Source of the DNA: Aquisalinus sp.
Lineage (GTDB): Bacteria; Pseudomonadota; Alphaproteobacteria; Caulobacterales; Parvularculaceae
NCBI GenBank assembly: GCA_022763115.1
Contig: JALEGJ010000025.1
Span: 1-49,898, forward strand
DNA: 49,898 bases
Direction: 5' to 3'
Positions 19,005 through 27,795 of this stretch are shown here, one piece after another; the stretch's first letter is position 1, and the number at the start of each line of letters is the position of its first letter. The notes under the pieces are model-generated. The model did no database searches. It was not told the DNA's origin and worked only from the letters and a program-made list of their open reading frames with translations. A program made the translations under genes and the position numbers.

Positions 19005-20120
19005 ATGGGCATTCTCGAGAAAATCCATGTCGGGCTAGGCGACAAGAGTTATGATGTGTTCGTTGGCACGAGCCTGATTGACCGCGCAGGTGATTTTCTC
19101 GCCCCTCACCTTCGCCGAGACAGAGTTGTTATTATCACGGACGAAAATGTCGGTGCTCTTTACCTCGCCCCCCTGTCGCAGGCTTTTGCCTCATCGGGCA
19201 TCAAGGTTGATGCAATAACGCTTCCCCCTGGCGAACAAACCAAGAGCTTTGAGCAACTTGAGCAGCTTTGTAATGCGCTCATTGAGCTGAAAGTTGAGCG
19301 CAATGACCTGATTGTGGCCCTTGGCGGAGGCGTCATAGGCGACATAACCGGCTTTGCGGCGTCGATTCTGCGACGTGGCTGTCGATTTGTTCAAATTCCA
19401 ACGACACTATTGGCACAAGTTGATAGCTCCGTGGGCGGCAAGACAGCGATAAATGCTAAAGGTGGTAAAAACCTCATCGGCGCCTTCCACCAACCGGTTC
19501 TGGTGCTCGCCGACATTGACATTCTTGCGTCCCTGCCTCCGCGTGAACTGCGAGCCGGGTATGCTGAAGTTGTAAAATACGGGCTGCTGGGGGATGCTTC
19601 CTTTTTTGAATGGCTCGAAGAAAATGGTCCGGCACTTCTCTCTGGTGGTCCGGCGCAAATGTCTTTTGCGGTAAAGAGATCAGTGGAAGCTAAAGCCAGG
19701 ATCGTCGAAGCAGACGAGAAGGAAGCCGGGCAACGTGCACTCCTCAATCTGGGCCATACATTTGGTCATGCTTTTGAGGCTGAGACGGGTTACTCGCAAA
19801 AACTTCTCCATGGCGAAGCAGTGGCTCTTGGAATGGTCATGGCGTTTGACTACTCTGTTGTACATGGCTTCTGCAGCCCCGACCACGCAGTGCGCGTCCG
19901 CGCTCATCTCGAAACAACGGGCTTGCCCGTTAGTCCGCGTCAGATAAATGATTTTGATGCCTCTGCCTCAAAACTCATGACTCATATCTGGCAGGACAAG
20001 AAAGTTAGCGCCGGTAAGCTGACCTTTATCCTCGCACGTGAAATCGGGCAGGCTTTCATCGCTAACGATGTTGATCCTGTTCATCTTGAGGAATTCCTAG
20101 CAACGTCTCTGCAAGACTAA
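19005..20120 (+). CDS. aroB: 3-dehydroquinate synthase
   Basis: AroB converts DAHP to 3-dehydroquinate using NAD and a divalent metal. The frame is open from 18936 but the start is ATG 19005, which avoids overlap with aroK and puts the family N-terminus (HVGLGDKSYDVFVG) in place, giving 371 residues. Conserved blocks include LPPGEQTKSFEQLEQL, the NAD-binding LGGGVIGDITGFAASI, TTLLAQVDSSVGGKTAIN, GYAEVVKYGLL and the metal ligand regions LLNLGHTFGHAFE and LHGEAVALGM. It lies 17 bases before the next gene on the same strand. Confidence 0.96.
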   Translation: MGILEKIHVGLGDKSYDVFVGTSLIDRAGDFLAPHLRRDRVVIITDENVGALYLAPLSQAFASSGIKVDAITLPPGEQTKSFEQLEQLCNALIELKVERNDLIVALGGGVIGDITGFAASILRRGCRFVQIPTTLLAQVDSSVGGKTAINAKGGKNLIGAFHQPVLVLADIDILASLPPRELRAGYAEVVKYGLLGDASFFEWLEENGPALLSGGPAQMSFAVKRSVEAKARIVEADEKEAGQRALLNLGHTFGHAFEAETGYSQKLLHGEAVALGMVMAFDYSVVHGFCSPDHAVRVRAHLETTGLPVSPRQINDFDASASKLMTHIWQDKKVSAGKLTFILAREIGQAFIANDVDPVHLEEFLATSLQD

Positions 20121-20137
20121 CATCGTCAGGAATAAAC

Positions 20138-21409
20138 ATGACATCTGATATTTATGGTACAGTACTGATTATTTTTATGCTGTTGTTTGTCTCTGCTTTC
20201 TTTTCAGGATCAGAGACCGCCCTAACGGCGACTTCGAAAGCGCGGATGAGAGGACTTGCGGACCAGGGCAAGAAGTCTGCCATCCGTGTGAACAAGCTGA
20301 TCGAGAACATGGAAGGTTTGATCGGAGCGATCTTGCTGGGCAACAACCTTGTCAATATTTTCGCCACAGCACTAACCACGGCTGTGTTCAGCGCGTTGTT
20401 CCCGGACGGTCAGGGCGTTGTTTATGCGACCATCGTTATGACCATTCTGGTGTTGGTATTCGCCGAGATTACCCCGAAAACTGCTGCCATTTCCCGACCC
20501 GATGCGGTGGCCATGTTTGTTTCCTTGCCGATGAGCTTTATCGTCCGGATCTTTGGGCCAGTTGTCAGTCTGGTGCAGGTTTTCGTCCGCTTTGTTTTAC
20601 GGCTTTTTGGGTTCGATGTTTCCGAGCAAATGCATGTGCTGTCTCCGGCAGACGAAATCAAGGGAACACTTGATCTGCATCTGGAAGAGGGCCGCGTGGA
20701 CAAGGACGCCCGCGATATTATTCGCGGCGCGCTTGAACTGGATGACATCCGGATTGAAGAAGTAATGATCCATCGCAAATCCATCGAGATGCTTGATGTC
20801 GACTTGCCGCCGTCAGAAATCGTCTCTGCACTGATGGCTAGCAACTACACCCGCATTCCTTTATGGAAAGATGACCCGGATAATATCGTCGGTGTCCTTC
20901 ATGCCAAGGATGTTCTGCGTGCTCTGTGGCAAGTGCAGAATGATCTTTCCCAAATTGATATCAAGGCGTTGGCCATGGAGCCATATTTCGCCCCTGAGAC
21001 GACGACACTCCTTGAGCAGCTCACGGCCTTCAAGATCAACCAGCAACATTTTGCACTCATTGTGGATGAGTATGGTGCTCTCATGGGACTGGTAACGCTC
21101 GAGGACATTCTCGAAGAGATCGTTGGCGAAATTGAAGATGAATATGACGAGCCAATCCAGGGTGTTCGGCCACAGCCAGACGGCACAGTCATAGCGGATG
21201 GAGATGTGACAATCCGCGACATCAACAGGGCACTCGATTGGCGGCTGCCAGATGAGGCAGCTGTAACTATCGCAGGGCTTGTTATCCATGAGGGTCAGAC
21301 TATACCCGAAGTGGGGCAGGTTTTTTCCTTTTACGGGTTCCGCTTTCAGATACTCAAGAAACGGCGCAACCAGATCACCGTATTGAAGATCACCCCTCTG
21401 GAAAACTGA
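20138..21409 (+). CDS. CorC/HlyC-family membrane protein (CNNM-CBS)
   Basis: The 423-residue protein has an N-terminal CNNM/DUF21 membrane domain of about four helices (residues 5-150) with the typical FFSGSETALTATSKARM and LLGNNLVNI stretches. Two CBS domains follow at about 205-325 (VMIHRKSIEMLDVD, YTRIPLWKDDPDNIVGVLHAKD, FALIVDEYGALMGLVTLED), then a C-terminal CorC/HlyC transporter-associated domain at about 340-420. The family is linked to magnesium and cobalt efflux or homeostasis in the inner membrane, while the old name hemolysin is misleading. It sits in a run with aroB and an MFS exporter, with no obvious functional tie. Confidence 0.9.
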   Translation: MTSDIYGTVLIIFMLLFVSAFFSGSETALTATSKARMRGLADQGKKSAIRVNKLIENMEGLIGAILLGNNLVNIFATALTTAVFSALFPDGQGVVYATIVMTILVLVFAEITPKTAAISRPDAVAMFVSLPMSFIVRIFGPVVSLVQVFVRFVLRLFGFDVSEQMHVLSPADEIKGTLDLHLEEGRVDKDARDIIRGALELDDIRIEEVMIHRKSIEMLDVDLPPSEIVSALMASNYTRIPLWKDDPDNIVGVLHAKDVLRALWQVQNDLSQIDIKALAMEPYFAPETTTLLEQLTAFKINQQHFALIVDEYGALMGLVTLEDILEEIVGEIEDEYDEPIQGVRPQPDGTVIADGDVTIRDINRALDWRLPDEAAVTIAGLVIHEGQTIPEVGQVFSFYGFRFQILKKRRNQITVLKITPLEN

Positions 21410-21425
21410 TGTCGAGGGTTCAGTG

Positions 21426-22778
21426 ATGAAGTTGCCACAGCCGAAACTGACCAAGCATGCGCTTGGCTTCCTATTCTTCGTGATTCTGCTGGATGTTATC
21501 GGGCTTGGCATCATCATTCCCGTTTTACCGCAGCTGCTCATTGAACTGACAGGCCGTGCAGAAAACGAAGTTGCCTTGCTTGGCGGCTACCTGTTGTTCG
21601 CTTACGCAGGAGCGCAATTTGTGATGTCACCAATTTTGGGTGGGATCAGTGATCGTTTCGGTCGGCGACCAGTCATCCTCTTTTCCCTGCTGGGATATGC
21701 GGTAGATTTTACCCTCATGGCACTGGCACCAACCTATGCCTGGCTGTTTCTGGGCAGAATGTTATCTGGTGCGTTTGCTGCAACTTATGCCACGTCCTAT
21801 GCATTTATTGCCGACGTCAGTCCGCCAGAAAAAAGGGCTGGAAATTTCGGCTTGCTCGGTGCAGCCTTCGGGATCGGCTTCATTCTTGGGCCCCTCTTGG
21901 GGGGTGTTTTGGGAGAAATAGATACTCGCCTGCCCTTTTTCGCCGCCGCTGCCATAGCCTTTGCCAACTTCGTGTACGGGATATTCGTTTTACCTGAATC
22001 CCTGCCAGCGGAAAAAAGGCGCAAGTTCGAGTTGAAACGCGCCAACCCACTTGGCAGCTTGCTTCAACTGCGCACATACCCAATCGTACTGGGTGTCCTG
22101 CTGAGCTATTTCCTCATGCAAGTTGCACATAATTCATTGCCAGCGATCTGGTCCTATTTTTCAACCGTCAAGTTTGGCTGGACACCGCGCGATATCGGTC
22201 TGTCACTGGTTTATGTCGGCGTTACGGCGGCTTTCGTGCAAGGCTATCTGACACGCAAGTTGATTCCGGTGATTGGTGAACGGACAGCCGTGCATATTGG
22301 CCTGATTGCCATGACGGTTTCATTCATGGGCTATGCGTTTCTCACACCAACAGGCGGATGGGTTTATCTGTGGATCACAGTAGGCGCTGCTGGCGGGTTT
22401 ATGATGCCCGGTATGCAGGGGTTGATGTCCCGGGCGACACCCGAGAACGCACAAGGTGAACTGCAGGGAGCTATCGCCAGTGTTATGAGCATTACCATGC
22501 TGGTCAGCCCGCTTTCCATGACCTGGATTTTCGATCGTTATACGGCAGATGATGCAGCTGTTTATTTTCCAGGTGCGCCATTCCTTGTTTCAGGTGTCAT
22601 CTTGCTGACTGCGCTTGTGCCTTTCTGGCTGACATTGAGCAAAGCCGAACTTCGCTCACGAGCAGCCAATGCCACAAAAGAAACAAATGAGGTCGCACTC
22701 ATGGCTGGTGCAAAAATATCTGATCAATCGCCTGCTGATAATAATGAATCAACCGTGAAATCCACTCAGAACCAGTAA
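21426..22778 (+). CDS. MFS transporter, TetA-like drug exporter family
   Basis: The 450-residue protein has twelve predicted membrane helices and the major-facilitator loop motif GGISDRFGRRPVIL between helices 2 and 3. The N-terminal DVIGLGIIIPVLPQLL and the helix-4 region GRMLSGAFAATYATSYAFIADVSPPEKRAGNFGLLGAAFG match the DHA1/Tet branch of proton-driven exporters. Substrate cannot be told; chromosomal members of this branch in marine alphaproteobacteria are often called TCR/Tet family without proof of tetracycline transport. GTG 21423 is an alternative start one codon upstream. The 3' end overlaps the convergent gene by 13 bases. Confidence 0.88.
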   Translation: MKLPQPKLTKHALGFLFFVILLDVIGLGIIIPVLPQLLIELTGRAENEVALLGGYLLFAYAGAQFVMSPILGGISDRFGRRPVILFSLLGYAVDFTLMALAPTYAWLFLGRMLSGAFAATYATSYAFIADVSPPEKRAGNFGLLGAAFGIGFILGPLLGGVLGEIDTRLPFFAAAAIAFANFVYGIFVLPESLPAEKRRKFELKRANPLGSLLQLRTYPIVLGVLLSYFLMQVAHNSLPAIWSYFSTVKFGWTPRDIGLSLVYVGVTAAFVQGYLTRKLIPVIGERTAVHIGLIAMTVSFMGYAFLTPTGGWVYLWITVGAAGGFMMPGMQGLMSRATPENAQGELQGAIASVMSITMLVSPLSMTWIFDRYTADDAAVYFPGAPFLVSGVILLTALVPFWLTLSKAELRSRAANATKETNEVALMAGAKISDQSPADNNESTVKSTQNQ

Positions 22779-23617
22779 GGGTTTGTCAAACGCTGAATGA
22801 AGATCGGCGTATTGCTTGGCGTCATGGAAATGTTCCATGCAGCGTTGCCTCCTAACCGCGCGTCAAACGACTCAAGAGCGATTGCGTAACCACTGGCCTC
22901 AATGCGCGTCCAGAGTTTTGCCTCATCCGTCAGTCCAGGGATTGTGGTTCTTATCGTCAGAGTATCGTTGTTGAAAGACGCATCCGCACCGCCATTTCGA
23001 AACAGGTCATAGGATGTATCTGTCGCTTCGTTATAGAGACGTCCGCGCAGGGTCCCACGTGCAATCATGCGACTTAAGTCCTCGCGTAATCCTTCAGGAA
23101 ACTCTACGCGCAAGACGAGATTATATCCGACCATCTCGGATGGTTGCTGGTAAGTGACCCTTTGTACGGTCGATTGGCTGACGATCTCGGCATCACGTAT
23201 CTGACCAATGTCAGAGTTTATTTTGGCTTGCGCCTGCTCTTCGATGACAGTGGCGTTCGGCATTTCAGGTGGTGCCGCATTCACATAATTCGCTGGCAGG
23301 ATGGTCATCAATCCTGCAAGCACGCCAAACCCCTGCAGAAATGCTTCCCTCATGCTCAAGGGCTGAAAAAAGAATATGGACAAGGCACCCAGAGACATCA
23401 GGGCCAGCAGGATCACGTAAAAGGGCATGAATTCAATACCAATCAGGCGCGTGATGAAAATACTGATCTGAAACAGGGCTGATGCTTCGCCGCGCTGGTT
23501 TAGATCTGCAAGAGTTGCAGCCAGAATGCCAACGGCCCCGGAACTGCCCATGAGGAAATAGTCGCCGACACCATACTCGCCCGGGTCTTTCATTCCCCGC
23601 TTGTCGCCATATGCCAT
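22766..23617 (-). CDS. Membrane-anchored protein of unknown function
   Basis: I do not recognise this family. The start is ATG 23617, six bases after a GAGAGG site; an in-frame codon six residues upstream lacks one. The 283-residue product has a soluble N-terminal segment rich in glycine, two or three hydrophobic helices between about residues 50 and 115 (one is FYVILLALMSLGALSIFFF), and then a C-terminal soluble domain of about 165 residues. The C-terminal part is rich in predicted beta strands and has no cysteines or obvious catalytic motif; the ending TPIFIQRLTNPYWF is aromatic. It converges on, and overlaps, the MFS gene. A structural or binding role in the periplasm is possible. Confidence 0.7.
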   Translation of the reverse strand: MAYGDKRGMKDPGEYGVGDYFLMGSSGAVGILAATLADLNQRGEASALFQISIFITRLIGIEFMPFYVILLALMSLGALSIFFFQPLSMREAFLQGFGVLAGLMTILPANYVNAAPPEMPNATVIEEQAQAKINSDIGQIRDAEIVSQSTVQRVTYQQPSEMVGYNLVLRVEFPEGLREDLSRMIARGTLRGRLYNEATDTSYDLFRNGGADASFNNDTLTIRTTIPGLTDEAKLWTRIEASGYAIALESFDARLGGNAAWNISMTPSNTPIFIQRLTNPYWF

Positions 23618-23701
23618 TACAGCCTCTCTCCACACCAGACTTGCACAAGACTACGCTAGCACAGCCAGCTTGGGTGCCAAGCCGGAACAGGCATGAGCAC
23701 A

Positions 23702-24442
23702 TCACAATTGCGGAGGCAATCGTAACCCTTGAAAGTCTATGTCGAAGAGGTGCTCAAGGCTGGTTTTTGGCAGGTCCAGCTTAACGTGATCGTAGGTGGT
23801 CACGTTAATGGCCTTGAGGATAATACGCTGAATACGCGGCAGATCATTGTCATCAGGTACAACATCGACATCCAGAATATTTATGCAGGCAAGATCCTGT
23901 TCGAATGTGCCGAGACCCTTCAATCCAGCCTTGCTGACATAGCTAAGCAAAATTCGGTTTACGCCCTCATGCGCGACAAGCAGAGCTGTACGCCAGCTTT
24001 TAGCTAAGACAAGATCTTCAAAAGAGCTCGTTATACGTTGATAAGCCTCAGAAAATCTCTCTCCACCTGGTAGAAATTCTGCCTCAGGCTCATGCGCGGT
24101 TTCAAACGAAAACGCGAGCCTTGCTGCAAGTTCTTCCCGGCTATCCGTGACAAATACACCGCCGCGCAGTTCTTCCATGCCACTGGCTGTTTGATGCGGT
24201 ACGCTTGCAGACAAAGTATTGCTCGACATAACAATCTCGGCGGTCTGAAGCGTTCTGGGCAATCCGGAGTGGTAGACTGCATCAAATTGAATATCAGACA
24301 TGGCTTTGCCTGCGGAGGCAGCCTGCTCTCTTCCCGACTTTGTGAGCGGTACCATCCGAAAGTCTGTTACATCTTCGGCAAAGTAATCAACATGTCCGTG
24401 GCGCATAAGATACAGGCGGCGCCGACCCATTTTATCCGTCAT
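23702..24442 (-). CDS. Histidine phosphatase family protein
   Basis: The protein starts close to the signature LYLMRHGHVDYF, which holds the phosphate-accepting histidine. It has the helical YHSGLPRTLQTAEIV segment with the second arginine, the GMEELRGGVF acid region and the late VAHEGVNRILLSY histidine, so all four catalytic elements of the phosphoglycerate-mutase-like fold are present. The frame is open to 24544; ATG 24442 is preferred because it removes an atypical N-terminal extension, giving 246 residues. The substrate cannot be assigned; sequence style is that of broad-specificity phosphatases rather than glycolytic mutase. It is transcribed away from the VanY-like gene. Confidence 0.85.
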   Translation of the reverse strand: MTDKMGRRRLYLMRHGHVDYFAEDVTDFRMVPLTKSGREQAASAGKAMSDIQFDAVYHSGLPRTLQTAEIVMSSNTLSASVPHQTASGMEELRGGVFVTDSREELAARLAFSFETAHEPEAEFLPGGERFSEAYQRITSSFEDLVLAKSWRTALLVAHEGVNRILLSYVSKAGLKGLGTFEQDLACINILDVDVVPDDNDLPRIQRIILKAINVTTYDHVKLDLPKTSLEHLFDIDFQGLRLPPQL

Positions 24443-24622
24443 GATATTGGCTATGATTGGTTTTGGGGAGGCTCTCAACCGTTGATTTCCGGCAACACTG
24501 CATATCAATCTGACAAAACGTGCATCGCAAGCGATATAGTGCAATTTTTGACCTTTGGATGGCGCGTAAATTGAGTATGATTTAAGATGTTTTTAGCGCC
24601 GGTGGGGAGCTGGACATACTGC

Positions 24623-26356
24623 ATGATTAAACCGCCCAAATTGCTATCCTTTATTTTTCTCGCAGGCGTGTTTGCGTATGTGATCGCCTTTTGGGTTTTG
24701 GTTACTGTAGATGCTGACTCAGCCCAAAGCAGATTTGATATTCTGGTCAGCGAAAACGCCTATGGCCGCTCCATCGGACATGGTGAACAATTGATCGCGT
24801 TGCGCATGGAACAAGGCGCAACACCCGATGAGCTTGCAGAGACTAAGCTGGACCTTGCGAATGCCCACCGCGAAAAAGGCAAACCGGAACGAGCGGTTGC
24901 ACTGTATCGAGATGTACTGACGTCAAGACTGGCTACCCGCCTTGAACTTGCAGAGCGACGTAACATCAAAAAACATGTGGCCGATCTGGAACTGGCTCTG
25001 GGACACTCGGTAAAGGCAGCTGGTATTTACGCTGAATTTCTGGACATTGCCGGTGATGAAGCGGCGCGGCAGAAGCCCAGATTTCCCGGCTCGATGGAGG
25101 CATCCTATGTACTGCTGGTGCAGGCTGCAATGGACAGCTTCGCCGAGGCTCTGCCGCCAGTGCATGATGAAGATATTACGACCGGATCAGAAGTTGAGAA
25201 GCTTCAAGAGGCAACAAGTCTTGCCAAATTGGGTGGGTACTATGCCGCGCAGGATGGAGGGAACTATGCCGCGGCCGGGTTGCTTTCTGCGGCTTACAGA
25301 ACCAGGTTGACGCTGCTCGGTCCTGCTCATCCTGATACGCTCCATACTGCTTTGCTTCTTGGCCCGATTTATCAGGAAATCCAGCGCCACAAGGAGGCAG
25401 AAGAACTTTATCTTTCTGCCTTCCATGCACAGGAGCGTGCACGGGGCTCCAACAATCCTGATCTTAGTCTTTATATCCGTCTTCTTGCAGATGTTTACAA
25501 AAAGCAGGGCCGATTTACCGAGGCAGAAGCCCTTAACACACATATCCAGCGCTTGTTCAAGGATGCTTTCGGTGCCAGACGTTATGTGACGAACAAACTG
25601 CGGGACCGGCGCATGGACATTAACCGACCGGTTTCAGCAGCCTTCCCGCTGTCTGATGAGTACATCCCGGATGATCTGGTCAAGGCCGAGGGTTTTGATG
25701 TTCCCCTGAGTAAAAATTCTGACCTTGCGGAGATGTCGGTTCGTATGGCGACGGAACTTGATGAAGACGATGATGTGGGTCTTCCCGTCGCGCTCGCAGC
25801 GCTCATCAAGGCTTGTCAAACCTCAGATGATGAAACTCTGACCTTACGTTCAGGCTATCGTTCCTTTTCCACCCAGAAGGATTTATATGGCCGAATTGGA
25901 TACCGAGGCACTGTTACACAGCCTGGCATGTCCGAGCATCAGCTTGGGCTCGCCGTTGATATTGATGTGAACAGACGCCTCATGCGGCAGACAGACCGGG
26001 CCTATCAATGCTTCGAAGAGAACGCCTGGCGTCATGGCTTTATCCTTTCCTACCCTCCAGGAAATAAATACCTGCCCGGGGAAGATACCTACGAACCCTG
26101 GCACTGGCGTTATGTGGGCAAGAGAACTGCCCTGCTCTATCGCGAAGCCGGACCTATCAATAAGCCGCAGGAATTTCTGGCTGCCCTTCCCTGCTACGAA
26201 GAGCGCGCGATGGCGGGCATCTGGTCAATCGCCGAAGAGCAGGATGTCTGCCTAGAGGGTGTTAATGTTAACGTTTCGGCGTCAACCGACCCTGCTCCTG
26301 CGAAAACAGGCGATAATGTTTACTACGATAATAATTCTGTTGTGCCCTCTGATTAG
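24623..26356 (+). CDS. TPR protein with D-Ala-D-Ala carboxypeptidase (VanY) domain
   Basis: The 577-residue protein joins an N-terminal membrane anchor (about residues 6-28), a TPR-like helical solenoid (about 45-320; repeats include LAETKLDLANAHREKGKPER and ALLLGPIYQEIQRHKEAEEL) and a C-terminal VanY/DacB peptidase domain (about 340-520). The zinc-site motifs SEHQLGLAVDID (His and Asp) and EPWHWRYVG (His) are intact, and SGYRSF matches the substrate-binding start of the family. It should trim peptidoglycan stem peptides in the periplasm, with the TPR part binding a partner. ATG 24587 is an alternative start that adds 12 residues. Linking a long TPR array to this peptidase is less usual than the free domain. 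Confidence 0.85.
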   Translation: MIKPPKLLSFIFLAGVFAYVIAFWVLVTVDADSAQSRFDILVSENAYGRSIGHGEQLIALRMEQGATPDELAETKLDLANAHREKGKPERAVALYRDVLTSRLATRLELAERRNIKKHVADLELALGHSVKAAGIYAEFLDIAGDEAARQKPRFPGSMEASYVLLVQAAMDSFAEALPPVHDEDITTGSEVEKLQEATSLAKLGGYYAAQDGGNYAAAGLLSAAYRTRLTLLGPAHPDTLHTALLLGPIYQEIQRHKEAEELYLSAFHAQERARGSNNPDLSLYIRLLADVYKKQGRFTEAEALNTHIQRLFKDAFGARRYVTNKLRDRRMDINRPVSAAFPLSDEYIPDDLVKAEGFDVPLSKNSDLAEMSVRMATELDEDDDVGLPVALAALIKACQTSDDETLTLRSGYRSFSTQKDLYGRIGYRGTVTQPGMSEHQLGLAVDIDVNRRLMRQTDRAYQCFEENAWRHGFILSYPPGNKYLPGEDTYEPWHWRYVGKRTALLYREAGPINKPQEFLAALPCYEERAMAGIWSIAEEQDVCLEGVNVNVSASTDPAPAKTGDNVYYDNNSVVPSD

Positions 26357-26384
26357 TTCGGGCAGAATTTTCTTCGGGTAATTT

Positions 26385-27788
26385 ATGCCGCCTGTTTTGG
26401 TCGGCAGGATGGGGACCGTGAAGAGCGCATTCCGGGCTACAATTATTTACGAAGCACTGTCTGAAGCAGGCCGGGATCCTGCTTATACAAGCCTTCTTTC
26501 GGAAAACCGGTATCACGTTCTCTCAGTTAGAAGCGGAAGTGATAAAACCGAAGCGGATGTTCTGCTGATTGATTGCAGACACCTTGATCGTTACCGCGAT
26601 ATTGATGCGATTGCCATTCAAGATCTTAAACAGCAGTATGCTGATAGTGCTGTGATGTTGGTTACGTCGCCAGAATGTACTGGCAGTATGCGTTCTCAAT
26701 TGAAAAAGCACGGCACTTTATGTGCGTCAGGTGACAGGCCTGAACTGCTACTGCCCCGGATCAACAGACTGCTTGAGAATCTGTCGCTCGCTGACGAGTG
26801 CGGTAACAGGTTGAAGACAATGGCCAGCCTCAACAGGCATGGAAAGACGCAAAGCCCTCTGCACGCAGACACAAAGCCTGTGCGTGTGCTCGTGACCGGT
26901 CCTGCCTCAGTTGTGCTGATGCGTGTCATGTCCTCCTTAGAGCAGGAAAATTTCGAAGTGACTGCCGCTATTTCAGTACCGCAAACTACACGATATCTGG
27001 AAGCACAGTCATTCGATGCTCTTGTGGTTGTGCCAGGCGGGAAGGGTAAAATTTATTCATCCCTGATCCGCCTTTTGCGACGTAATGACAGAACTGACTC
27101 GCTACCTATAATTGTCTTTTCGGGTATTAACCTGCATGGTTCCGGTCAGCCTGCATATCATTATTTGAAACAGGGCGCAGATACTGTCCTGCCCGAGAAT
27201 GACATTGAAACATCCATGTTGCCAGAGGTGCGGTCGTTTGCTCGCCGAAACCGGCTGACAAAGAGTATGCGACAGTTTCTGCGACAATCCGTGCACAGCG
27301 AAACACGCCCCAGCCAGCTGATTTGTGAAACAGAATTCTTTGAACATCATCTGGGGCGCCAATGTGCGACAAGTCGGGATACAACGCGCAGCTTGTGTCT
27401 CTCTGCATTCCGTCTGCGCGCTCAGGACGAGCAGATTCCGGCACGTCAAACCTGCAAGCAAGCCCTCTCCTATATTGATATGGTTATCAAGGACACTGAT
27501 CTCGTGACAGTCATCAGTGATAATCTGGTGCTACTGTCACAGCCAGCAACATCTGTTGTAGACGCTGAGGAGACCAGACAGAAAATTGTCAGCCTGCTGC
27601 AGGAAATCAGGTTCCAGAGTAACTTCGCCGGTAAGGCTTATGAAGACCTCTTTGTGGACGCCAGCACGGTCCGATATCGACTGGATGAAGCACCGGAGGA
27701 AATGATCGCACGGGCACTCAATACCCTTGAAAAATCCAGTCGGCCTATGCCACAGAAACCTGCGCCGAGGCTGACAGTCGTGCACTGA
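26385..27788 (+). CDS. PleD-like protein with degenerate receiver and GGDEF domains
   Basis: The 467-residue protein appears to have the receiver-receiver-GGDEF plan of PleD. The first receiver (about residues 15-135) keeps a possible phospho-acceptor, Asp63 in ADVLLIDCRH, but lacks the usual lysine near its end. The second (about 165-290) has PGG where the aspartate should be. The C-terminal part (about 312-440) follows the GGDEF fold pattern from CETEFFEHHLGRQ onward, but residues 377-381 read ISDNL in place of GGDEF, so it should not make cyclic-di-GMP. It may act as a binding or scaffold protein in cell-cycle or surface signalling. It lies 28 bases after the VanY-like gene and is probably co-transcribed. 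The domain reading is by eye and needs a profile search. Confidence 0.65.
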   Translation: MPPVLVGRMGTVKSAFRATIIYEALSEAGRDPAYTSLLSENRYHVLSVRSGSDKTEADVLLIDCRHLDRYRDIDAIAIQDLKQQYADSAVMLVTSPECTGSMRSQLKKHGTLCASGDRPELLLPRINRLLENLSLADECGNRLKTMASLNRHGKTQSPLHADTKPVRVLVTGPASVVLMRVMSSLEQENFEVTAAISVPQTTRYLEAQSFDALVVVPGGKGKIYSSLIRLLRRNDRTDSLPIIVFSGINLHGSGQPAYHYLKQGADTVLPENDIETSMLPEVRSFARRNRLTKSMRQFLRQSVHSETRPSQLICETEFFEHHLGRQCATSRDTTRSLCLSAFRLRAQDEQIPARQTCKQALSYIDMVIKDTDLVTVISDNLVLLSQPATSVVDAEETRQKIVSLLQEIRFQSNFAGKAYEDLFVDASTVRYRLDEAPEEMIARALNTLEKSSRPMPQKPAPRLTVVH

Positions 27789-27795
27789 TATCAGA

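Noticed and set aside
20861-21541. 226-codon open frame on the - strand across the CorC-like and MFS genes
   Set aside because: Antisense to two genes with clear family motifs; low-complexity composition typical of a shadow frame.
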